Shown piece after piece: positions 38,601 through 50,600 of a stretch of DNA of 64,000 nt. Origin of the DNA: Arhodomonas aquaeolei DSM 8974. GTDB taxonomy: Bacteria > Pseudomonadota > Gammaproteobacteria > Nitrococcales > Nitrococcaceae. The position numbers were made by a program, and so were the translations under genes. How positions within the stretch are numbered: position 1 is the first letter of the stretch; each line of letters begins with the position of its first letter. The notes under the pieces are model-generated. The model did no database searches, was not told the DNA's origin, and saw only the letters and a list, made by a program, of their open reading frames with translations. The DNA lies in NCBI RefSeq assembly GCF_000374645.1, contig NZ_KB894802.1, forward strand, positions 63,924-127,923, given 5' to 3'.

Positions 38601-41600
38601 GGTCGCCGGTGGCGCGTCCGGCAACGTCGCGGTGTCCGGGTCGCTGACCATCAACACCCTGCTGGGCGAGGAGGAGGCCCGTGTCAGTGGCAGCACGGTC
38701 AACGCCGGCGGTCTCGAGGTCGCGGCGCGCGGCGGGCGCAGCATCTGGAGCCTGGCCGGCTCGTTCTCGGCGAGCGGTAATGCCGCAGTAGGCTTTGCGG
38801 GGTCGATCAACACCATCAAGGGCAGTCGCACCGCGACGCTCACGGGTAGCACGGCGGACGTCGGCGCCGGCGACGTCGACGTCGCCGCCGGCGGCTACGA
38901 GAACGGCACGACGCGCCTGGTCTCCGCGGCCGTCGCCGGCGGTGCCGCCGGCTCGGCGGCCATCGGCGGCTCGCTGGCGGTCAATACGGTGCTGCGCACC
39001 GAGACCGCGCAGGCGGACGATGCCGACGTCACCGCCGGCAGCCTGTCGGTGACCGCGAACGACGGGGCCACGGAGATCGACGCCCTGGCGGGAGCGGCGA
39101 ACGCCTCCGGCAGCGCGGCCGTGGGCGCCGGGGTGACGGTCAACACCATCAAGGGCAGCCGCAGCGCCCTGCTCACCGGGAGCGTGCTCGACGTCAGCGA
39201 CAGCGTGGACGTGCTCGCGCGCCAGGACGGGACCATCCGTTCCGCCGGCGTCGCCGGCTCGCTCGCGGGATCGGTGGGTGTCTCCGGCTCCAATACCACC
39301 AACATTCTTGACGGCACCGTCGAGGCGGGCGTCGAGAATACGGCCTCCAGCGACGACGGCCAGGACACCACCGTGCGCGCCACCGACGCCGCGACCATCG
39401 AGTCGCTGGCGGGGCAGGTGAGTGGCGGCGGATCGGCGGGCGTGGGTGTGGCCGCCGGGATCAACCGGATCGGCACGGCCGTCAGCGCGTATATCCGTGG
39501 CGAATCCGGCGACGGTGCCTACCGCGGCAACGACATCCGCGTGGACGCGCTTGCCCGGCCGGAGATCAAGACCGTGGCGGTGAGCGGCTCCGCCGCCGGC
39601 CAGGCCGGTGTCGCCGGCTCGGTGGCGACCAACATCGTCACTGCGACGACCAGGGCGCGGATCGAGCAGGGCGCGCACGTCGTGGCGGCCGACGACCTCG
39701 CGGTCACCGCCCGCGACCGCAGCGTCGTGCGCGTGCTCGGCGGCGCCGCCGGCTTCGGCGGCCGCACCGGGGTCGCCGGTACGGCGACCTTCAACCTCAT
39801 GGAGGGCGAGACCTCGGCGGCCATCACCGGCGGCGCCACGCGGGTGTCCGCCCTGGGCGGGGACGCCGGCGACGACGTCACCGTCTCCGACGGCACCATC
39901 GCCGGGGATGCGCCGGATCCGGGGGCCTGGTCCGACCCGGAGGACTTCAGTCCGGTGAACGACCTCGCCGAGAACGAGGAGGACGTCAACGGCCTGGCGG
40001 TGCGCGCGAGCAGCATCCAGCAGGTGGGCGTGCTCGGCACCGCGGTCTCGGCCACGGTCCCGCGGCTGACCGGCTCCGGCTCCGGCGCGGCGGTGGGCAA
40101 CGTCAACGTGGTGGCCGGCGCGACCCGCGCGGAGATCGAGAACGCCACGATCAACGCGGCCGCCGACGGTACGCCGGCCTCCGGCGCGGACGTCACCGTG
40201 GGCGCGAGCAGCCACGTGTTCGACGTGGACTACGTCCTCGCCGCCTCGGGTGGCGGCTGGGCCGGGGTCGCGGGGGCGATGGACGCCAACGTGATCAAGC
40301 GCACCACCCACGCGGGGCTCCACGGTGCGACGGTCAACGCCGGCGACGCCGTATCGGTGGATGCCCGCTCGACCCAGGCGGTCGCCGGCTTCGCGGCCGG
40401 GGCGACCGCCGCCGGCGGGGCCGTGTCCGGCTCCGTCGCCCTCGCGGTCGCGCAGGGGAACACCGAGTCGCTGGTCGACGGCGGCAGCGACGTGGACGCC
40501 GGCGGCGACGTCTCCGTACGCTCGGAATCGGACGTTAGCGTCGCCACCACCGGCGGCGCCGCCTCGGTGGGCGCCGTGGGGGCTGGCGCCGCCTTCGGCG
40601 TGGGGGTTACCGAGGCGACGACCGTGGCCCGCATCACCGGTGCGGGCACGCGGGTGCTCACCCCCGGGCAGGTGACGGTGGACGCGGATGCGACCACGAC
40701 TCTCACCACGGCGGCCGCGGCGGCCTCACTGGCCGCCGGCGGCGCGGTCGCGGGCGCCGGCTCCCTCGGCTACGTACGCAATACCACGGAGGCCACCGTC
40801 GAGGACGCCACGGTCGGGACAGACGGCGACGCGGTGGGCGGCCTTGATGTGAACGCCGGCGACGACGTGACCCTGAACACGGTGGCGGGCGCGCTGGGTG
40901 TCGAGGTCAGCGGGGGTGCCGGTGCCGGGGCGGGCGCCGGCGTGATCCTGGTGCAGAGCGGCACGCGCGCCGAGATCAACGGTGCCGATGTCGTCGCCAG
41001 CGGCGACGTCAACGTGGATGCGCGCCGCGACGCCGACCTGTTCCTCACCTCCGTGGCCGGCGGCGCCGGCGTGAACGTGGGGCTGGCGGGTTCGGCGGGC
41101 GTCATCATCCTCGGCGACGGCACCGTGACCAGTGACAGCGAGGACTACGGCAGCCCGGACGAGGAGCTGGACAAGGGCGGCAGCGGCACGCTCTCGGAGA
41201 TCGACGGCCTGACCAGCGGCGGGAAGACCGGCAATTCCTCCGGCAAGTACGACAACCCGCTCCAGGCCAATTCCGACCCGGACGCCGAGCTCGAGACCAC
41301 GACCTCGGATACCCTCGCGTACGACGACGGCACCGGCGGTACCCGCGATGCCGGGACCACGCTGGAGGACAGCACCGCCTATGACACCGGCGGCCGGTAC
41401 CGCAACCGCAGCGCCGACGAGACGGCCGCGCGGATCATCGCCAGCGACGTGGACGCCGGCGGCGACGTCTCCGTGACCGCGACCAATGCGACCGCCACGG
41501 AGAACATCACGGGTGCGCTGGGTGTCGGCGGCACCGTGGGCGTCGGCGTGGGCATCGGTTTCACCCGGGTCTACAGCGAGGTCACCGCCGAGATCGATGA

Positions 41601-44600
41601 CAGCACGGTCTCCGGTGACGGGATCACCGTGAAGGCGGACGCCGACGACCTCGGCGACGATTACACCGCGCTGCTGCATTCCTACGTGGGCTCGGTCGGC
41701 GGCTTCGGCGGTGTCGCGGTGAACATCGCCGACGCGCGGCTCGACGACACCGTGACCGCCCGGGTGCGCAACAGCACGGTCACCGGCAACGGCGGCGACC
41801 TCGACGTGATCGCAAGCGACGGCTCCAGCGTCTCCACCAGTGCCTACGGTGCGGCGCTCTCCGGCGGGATCGGCGTCGCCGCCGTCTATTCCGGCGCTAA
41901 ACGCGACGGCACCGTGGACGCCTTCCTGGACGCCGACAGCCCGGTGACCGGGTTCCGCGACGTCGGCCTCAGCGCGGCGACCGACGCCGTTACCGGCGCC
42001 CGAGGATGGGCCGGTGCCGGCGGTTTCCTCGCCGGAGCCTCCGGCACCGGCGTGGTGGCGGCGGACGAGGTCGCCGCGGACGCGCGGATCAAGACAGGCA
42101 CCGCCGTGAACGTCTCCGGCGGCGTCTCCGTCGGCGCCTCCGCGCGCTCCCGCGTGACGGCGGATGCCCTCGGCATCGCGCTCGGCGGCTACCTCTCGGC
42201 GGCGGCATCCATTGCCGAGGCGACGGCGGGCGCCGGTGCGGTTGCCGTGGTCGAGGACAACGCCGACGTCCGGGCGGACTCCCTGGATGTCTCGGCGAGC
42301 CGCGGCACGGCGGACGCCGACGATGCCGACATCGCGGACAACGGCCTGGACGGCAGCTTTTCCTCCGACCCCGCCTGTCCGGGGGCGGGCGCCGTCGATG
42401 CCTGCGCCTTCGCCCGCGGCGCCTCCGCGGGCGGCCTGGTCGGCGTGAACGCCACCAAGTCCACGGCGACGAGCACCGGCGAGGTCCGCGCCGAGGTGGG
42501 GGATGTGACCCTGCCGGGCGCCGACGTCTCGGTGACGGCGGGCGCCACCACCGGCCAGTACAGCGAGGCCACCGGCTACTCCGTCGGTATCGTGGCCGCG
42601 GGCGCCAATCTCTCCTACGCCACGAACAGCGTCACCACCAAGGCCATCCTCGACGGGCCCGCCGGCCAGCACGGCGGTATCGGTACGCTCGAGGTCCGGG
42701 CGGTCAGCGAGAACGACGCCACCGGCCGCGCCACCGCCGGCAGCGGCGGCGTGGTCTCGGGGGCCGCCTCCAAGGTGGAAACCGACGACGAGGCCGTGAC
42801 CCGGGCCAGCGTGGCGGCGGGCATCACCGACGATCCCCTGGTCAGCGACGCGCTGCGCGTGCGTGCCTACCATACCTCGCGCTACGACGGCCGGGTGGAC
42901 AGCGTGCAGGCCTCCGTGGTCGGGGCGAGCGGTGCCCGCGCGGATCACGACATCACTACCGACGTCGATGCGACGATCGCCGGCGGCGCCCACCTGGCCG
43001 CCGGTTCCGCCCAGGTGACCGCGCAGACCGACGTCCGCAGGCCCAAGGATACCGACTACGACATCACCTCGGGCTCCGGCGGCGTGATCGACGCCCCGGC
43101 GGTAGAGGCGGACAGCCATATCGCGCCGCACACCGATGTCACCGTCGGCGACAACGCCGTCCTGGACGTCTACGGCGACTGGCGCGAGCCCGGTCACCGC
43201 CTGGTGCTGGAGTCCGTCAACGACGTGCAGGCCGATCAGCGGGTGAAGCTGGATTCCGGCGGGGCGATCTCCGTCGCGAAGGCGGAGTCCCTGGTGGACA
43301 TGGAGGGTGCGGTGGCCGGCGTCTCCGTCGGCAACGCCACCCTGGAGACGGTCGGCGACCTCGTGCTCGCGGCCTATACCACCGCCGATCTGGATGCCCG
43401 CGCGAACGTCAAGACATACGGCGGTGCCGGCGCGGCACAGGGCAAGAGCCGCACGAAGGCGGCGGTCACCAACCGGGTGGATGTCGCGGGCGGCGCGCGC
43501 ACGAAGTCCTGGGGCGACACCGCCATCTATGCCGGACGCGATGCCGACGGCACCCAGGGGCTGTTCGATCTCACCGCCCGCACCGAGCTGTGGAACAAGA
43601 CCGCGTTCCCGGTGGAGACGGACCCGGTGGCGGACGCCATTGCCGATCAGTCCAACCTGATCACGCTCGCCAGCAACGCGAAGGTGCGCAGCGTGCGCGA
43701 CGTCGAGCTCTACGCCGATGACGGCCGCCGCCTGCTCACCGGCTCCGGCACCGGTACGGACCTCTACCGCAAGGCCGCGGAGGACATCGCCAACGCTATC
43801 GGCGACCTGGTTGGGGCCGACGACATCTCCCTGGAGATCACCTACCAGAATACCGAGGACGCCAGCACCGACCGCGTGCAGGTCGATGGCGACGTGCTCA
43901 CCGGCGTGCACTCCCACCAGACCCTGACTATTGCCAACGCGCTCGACGGCGACGGGGAGTACGAGGCCACCGAGCAGAGCGCCGGCATCACGTACAGCAG
44001 CGATACCCGCAACCTGCTCACCGAGCTGCAGGACCGTATCGACGAGCTCTACGAGATGAAGGCGAACTACGGTTCGGTGGAGGCGGCGCGGAACGCGTTC
44101 GAGGCCGAGATCAACCTGCTCGAGCGCCAGCTCGCCCGGCTCAGCGGCCAGGCCGACGATTACCCGGGCCAGGGTGTGCAGGTGCGCTTCATCGAGGTCG
44201 ATCCGATCCTCGCGCGTCCCGGCTCGATTCACGTCATCGGCGACAGCCTCCGGGGCAGCGGCGAGCTCCACGCCCCGGGTGACGCGCGTATCGACATCAA
44301 CAACGCCAGCCCGGCGTTCCTGGACATCACGGGCCTCGAGATCCCGGCGGACGCCGGCGGGGAGCTGACGTTCAACTACACCTCGGTGTCGGACAACGCC
44401 GAGCTGAATAACCTCAACGCCGGCGGCGGTGCCGCGTTCACGGAGATCGAGACCGCCGAGAACTCGCCGGATCCGCTGATCACGGTGGACTCGACCTTCA
44501 ACCCGGACCTGAACGACCCGCCGGCCGGTGTCTCCGGGGACGAGGCGAGGGCGGTGGACCCGGCGATCTACGTCACCGGGGATATCCGCAACCTCCGCGG

Positions 44601-47600
44601 CAAGGTGGCGATCGAGAGCAACACCGGCAACGTGCGCGTGACCGGCAACATTCGGGCGAACACCGTTGACATCGCCGCCGGCGACTCGCTGACGCTCTCC
44701 TACGTGGACACCTTCCGCCACGTCGGCGGCGACCCCCGGGTGGGCGGCTACGGCGGCGTGAAGGTCGCGGCCAACAACCTCATCGCCTCGGCGCGCTATC
44801 TCAACCTCAACGCGACCCTGCAGAGCGGCATCGCGGACTGGGACCTGAACCTGGACAGCGCGGACAAGGCCGATATCGATGCCTTCCGCACGGACTACTG
44901 GCTCGCCCGCATCCGCGGCGAGAGCCCCGATGCCACGTTCAAGGTGCGTGAGCGCGATAACGACACGGGCACGCCGGCGGTGATCTACGACGCCAGCAAG
45001 GACCGTCTCGAGCTGGAGGGCGTGGAGGTCAAGGGCGGCTACATGGAGCTGTCCGGCAAGATCATGAACACCGGCAAGGGCACGTTCTGGGACACCAGCA
45101 TCGCCGCCCTGAACGTCGGGAACATCACCGACATCCAGGATGCCCAGGCCAATGACACCACGGTGACCCTCGCCACCAAGTCCATCGGCTCGGACGACGT
45201 CCGCATCGTCTATGACGGCGCAAGCGATGAATATCGTCTCGAGGGCGCGGGCGTGCAGAGCATGCCGGACTTCAACGGCAAGAAGAGCTATCTCAGCAGT
45301 GCCGGGCGGATCAATATCCTCACGGACGGCTTCGACTTCACCGCCAGCAACGCGAGTGACGACGCTGACATCAGCACCGTCGGCCGGCTGCGGGTGCTCG
45401 ACGGTTACGGCCGCATCGACATCACCAACGAGACCGGCTACCAGCTGCACGCCAATGCCCTCGATGCGGGCAACGACATCGAGGGCACCCTGCGGATCAA
45501 CGACACGGACGCCGCCTCCGGAGGCGGCAGTGCGACGACCACCGTCTATAAGCACCTCGGCAACGACGTCCAGGTCTACCGCGAGCACGACGACGGGACG
45601 CTCAGCCTGTTGCGTACCAACGAGGACAGCCGTTCGGCGCAGTACACGCCGGAGGAGCACCTCAAGTATGCGTGGCTCACGGGCACGGACTACCGCGAGA
45701 AGCGCACCGTGCGCCGCTACAACGACACCGCGATCGGCTTCATCCCCAGCGGCGAGGGGACGGTCGATTATGACCACACCAAGGAGCTCGATCACGCCCC
45801 CCTGCCTGGCGCGGAGTTCATCACCACCGACCAGGTGACCGAGGGTACGAAGGAGGTCGACCGGGGTGACTGGGAGACCGTGTCCAAGCGCAACTGGTCG
45901 ACCTGCGAGACCAGCACGCCGGGGGTCTGCTGGGAGTGGCGGTACTGGTCCGAGGAGGTCACAGTCCGCGGCCGCACGGATATCGACCGCCATGCGGTCG
46001 CCGCGGACAACCCCATCGACGTCGAGTTCATCGGTCAGGACGCCCCGGCCATCAGCGTGGACAACGGCGGCGCGCGGCTGACGCTGGGTGGCGCGGTCAC
46101 CGCGCCCACCGGTACGGTGACCATCGACGCGGGGGCCGTGTCCGGGACGAGCGACGGCGCGGCGGTCGTCGCCGACCGTATCGATATCGGCGCGGTCAGC
46201 GGCATCGACAACTTCACCGTCAACGCCGGGGATGCGTTGCGCGCGGTCACGGACGAAGGGGCGGTGGCGCTCACGGCCACCGGCCGTACCCCGCTGGAAC
46301 GGGTGGCCTCCGGCAACGGCAGTGTCCGCCTCGACGCCGGCGGCGACGTCGTGGTGGCCGGCTCCGCCGGTTCCGGGGCGGTGGTCAGCGGGCGGGACGT
46401 CTCGCTCACCTCCGGCGCCGGCAGCGTGGGCACGTCGGCGGTCCCGGTGCGGCTCGACTCCAGCGTCGGCGGGGAAGGCACGGTAACGGTCACCGCCTCC
46501 GGCGACGCCCACGTCACCGAGACCGCCGGTGACCTGCGTGTCGACCGGATCGTCGGCCGCGGCGGGGATGTGAGTGCCCGGGTGGTCGACGGCGACATCG
46601 TCGACGCCAACACGACCCAGCGCCGGGACGAGCGGGCCCGCAGCGAGCTGCTCGACGTGTGGGAGGGCATGGACCTGCGCGCCGAGGACGGTGCGGCGGA
46701 CGCCGTCGCCATCCAGGAGGACGCCTACGCGGCCCGCCAGGAGCGGGTCTACCGGCTCTACTGGGAGGCGCGCAACGTCCACCAGGACGGCAACGGCGAC
46801 TATGTCGCCGACAGCTTCGATCCGGATACCTTCGACTATCAGCTCCCGGGCAGCGAGCGCCAGCGCCTGCTCGACGACGGCGTCGCCCAGTCGGCCATCG
46901 ACGACCTGGAGCAGCAGCGCGAGTCCGCGATACTCGCCATGCACAACGAGGTGCTCAACGATCCCGCTGCCGCCGATTACGATCCCGACTTCAGCTATAC
47001 GCTCACCAGCGCGGACCGCGACTCGCTCTCGCAGGGCTCGGTCTGGACCACCGAGCAGCTTGAAAGCCGGATCGGTGCCGGGCTCGCCAAGGGCACGACG
47101 GATACCACCACCCGTATCGAGGAAGAGAACTTCGTCGCCGGCGGCCGGCTGGACCTCGTCGCCGATCGCATCGGCGCCGAGACCGCCGACGAGATCGTCA
47201 TCGACCTCAGCGGCGGCTCGGTGAGCCTCACCGATGAGCAGCGTATCGCCCTGGCCGCTGCGGAGCCGGACGACCTCGACATCACCGACGACACCATCCG
47301 CATCCGCCAGCGTGAGGACGTGGACGTGGACGCCGGCGCCGCCGTCACCGCGGTTTCCGGTTCCGATGTGTTCCTCGGCGGCCAGCAGGACATCAACGTC
47401 GAGGACGTCAGCGGCGGTGCCGTGCGGATCAAGACCGCCGGCGACGTGCTTACGGCGGCCCCCGGGCAGGTGGTGGTGGACGGCAACCGCGTCATCCTGG
47501 AGTCCGGCAGCGGCACCCTGGGCACGGCGGCCGACCCGGTGCAGGTCAATGTCGCCGACCGCCTCACCGCCCGCGGTTCCAACGGCGTCTACATCCGCCA

Positions 47601-50600
47601 GGACGGCACCCTCACGCTCCAGCGCATCGTCTCCGACGCGGGCGTGGGCCTGTGGGTCGACGGCGGCGATTTCCTCGCCGGCACCGACCAGGGGATCGAT
47701 ATCCAGGCCGGCGGCCCGGTGTCGCTGAACGTCAGTGGCGACGTGGGCGATGCCGGCGAGGCCCTGGACATCACCGGCGGTGATATCGCCCTCGATGTCG
47801 GTGGCGACGCCTGGCTGGCGGCACTGCCTTACGCCGGCGCCGTGGCGGACATGACCCTCGCCGCCTCCAGCGTGACCGGCACGCTCGACGTCGCCGATGT
47901 CCGCAGCCTGACGGTGGACGGTGCCGTGGATACCGGCGCCTTTGCCGCGGCCGTCGGTGACCTCGGCATGACCGTGAACAGCGGTGCCGGTGTCACCGCG
48001 GCCGGTGCGATCGACATCACCGGCGATCACCTCGCGATGCAGGGCGACGCCGGCCTGACCGGTGACCGCCTCTCCGTGGACGTGGCCGGCGATATCGTTG
48101 CCGACCGTGTCCGCGCCCGCGGCGGTGCGGCGGACACGGACCTGCTGCTGGACGCCGGCGGCTCGCTGACGATGACCGACGACGGGTCGCTGATCAGCAA
48201 CGACGCAGGGCTCGCCCGTCTGCGTGCCGGCGGCCATATCGGTACGCCTGCCCGGCCGCTGGAGGTCGACGTGGACACGCTGCACGCCGACGCCCTCGGT
48301 GGTGATCTGCGGCTGCACAGTGGCCACGCCATCGGGTTCGTCGACCGCAGCACGGCCTCCGGCAGCGGCACCGCGACCGCACGGATCGTGGCCCCGGCCG
48401 TCACCGGCGCGGACCTCATCGCCGACCGGCTGCTGGTGGAGGCGGGGACCTTCTCCGGGCCGCGGCTGGAGACCCGGGACGCGCCCATGGATCTCGCCGT
48501 GGACGGGCTCGCCGACATCGGCACGCTCATCGCCGGGACCACGGCGGTCATCGATGCCGGGGCGCTGGCCATCGACTCGGCCGCCGTGACGGACACCCTC
48601 ACCGCCACCACGACGGTGCGCAGCGGCGCCGACGGGCACCAGGACCTCGGCACCCTGGACGCCGGCGCCCGGATGAGCCTGACCGCCGCCGGCGACGTGG
48701 ATTACGACAGTCTCACCGGCGACGCCACGCTGGCCATGGACGTGGCCGGTACCGCCACCGGCCGGACCGCCGCGTTCGAGGACACGCTCACGTTCACCGG
48801 CACCGGGGACTATGACGTCGGTGCCGTGACGAGCAACACCGGGGACGTGATCGCCGACGATGTCGGCGGCGCCTTCGACGTCGCCACGCTGCGGACGCCG
48901 GCGGGGCTGATCGATGTCACCGCCGGCTCCTCCGCCATCGCCGACGGCGAGGCCGGCGGCGTCCACGCCGGGGACGGCTGGTCCGTCAGCGTGGTCACCG
49001 ACGGGGTCCAGGATCACGGTCGTCTCGCCGCCGAGGGCGACATGGCCTTCGAGGCCGGCATCGACCACAGCGGCTACGAGAACGACGCCGCCGGCGGTGC
49101 GGACTTCCGGGCGCTGGACCTCCTCTCCCGCGGGGGCAGCATCCACGTGGACGCCGGGTTCGCGGCAGTGGAGGCCGCGGACGCCTTCGCGCCGGATCAG
49201 GCGATCCGGATCCACACCACCGGTGCCCAGCGCCATGGCCGCATCGAGGGCTCCGGAACCGCCCGGCGGCTCCGTGCCGACGGCCGGGTGGAGCTGTACG
49301 CCGGTGACGACATCACCATCCGCGAGGTCATCGCTGGCATCGACGGTGAGAACTGGTCCGACACGGAAGGCGGTGATGCCGATATTGAATCGGCCCACGG
49401 TGACATCGTGGGCAATCACATCAAGGCCAGCCGCGACATCATCCTGATGGCCATCAACGGCCGCCTGGAGCTCAACCGCCTCGACTACGGCCGCGGCTAC
49501 ACCCTGGAGGCGGGGCGCGACATCATCGCCGGCATCGGTGGCAACTTCGACTCGGCGGACGGCGAGATCAAGGCCGGGCGACACATCGAGATCACCACCC
49601 TGGGCCGGGCCGGCGAGAACGGGGATATCCTCCTCGGCGGACTGGAGGCGACCGACGGCCACATCTGGCTGGATGCCGCCGGCGACATTCTCGTTAGGGT
49701 GAACGGGGCCGGGGCCCGCGCCACCAGCGGCCTGATGACCGCGGGTGCCGGGGTGGACCTGGCCGCCGATGGGGATATTCGCGTCGATACCGGCATCGAC
49801 GCGGGCGACGGCATCGACGCGGTCTCCGGTGGCGACATCACCGTCGGTGGCTTCCTGCGCAGCGGCGGCGCCCAGGACCTGAAGGCGGCGGGCGAGATCA
49901 CCTTCGACACCGCGGATGCCGGCGGCGACGTGGACCTGGACGCGGTGCTCGGACCGGTCCGGTTTGTCACCGTGGACAGCGGCGGTGCCGTCACCGGCAC
50001 CAGCGGCGGCGATCTCACCGGCGAGCGCGTCTCGGCCGACGATGAGGTGCGGCTCGCCGCCGGTGTGCGCGACGGTGCCGTGACCCGGCCGGCGGACCTG
50101 CGCCTGACCCGCCTCGACGGCCGCACCGGGGAGCTGACCGCCTCCGACGAGCTGCGGGTCGACGATGCCCGTGTGGCTGACCGGCTGTGGCTGATGGCCC
50201 GGGATGTCGACGTCGGTGCCACCCAGACCGGTACCGGCGTCCTGGACGGCCGGATCACCGGCGCCCTCGGCGGCGTCGCCGATGTGGCACGGCTGACCCT
50301 CGATGCCGCGGCCGGCCGGGGCGCGGTGTTCGACCGTGTTTACGGCCGTCAGGTACGCATCGACACGACCACCGACCGGGTCCACATGATGGATGCCTGG
50401 ATCCCGCAGTGGCTTCGGCTGAACACCGCCGAGGCGGCGGTGCTGGCGGACAACGTCGATCCCACGTCCGATCCGGCCATCGACATCCAGCTCCACGAGC
50501 TCGACTACCGTTTCGAGTTCGAGATCGACGGGACCGACGCCTTCACCGACGCCTACGTCACCCGCTTCGCCAACGGCTATGCCGTCGAGGTGCCGAACTA

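Noticed and set aside
38494..39300. Tandem repeats as a possible CRISPR array
   Set aside because: The repeats are in frame, about 159 bases long, imperfect and coding; there are no short identical repeats with unique spacers and no cas genes.
35059..40323. A 1,754-codon open frame on the minus strand in the same region
   Set aside because: Same cause: the mirror of a GC-rich repeat gene. No ribosome site or recognisable domain.
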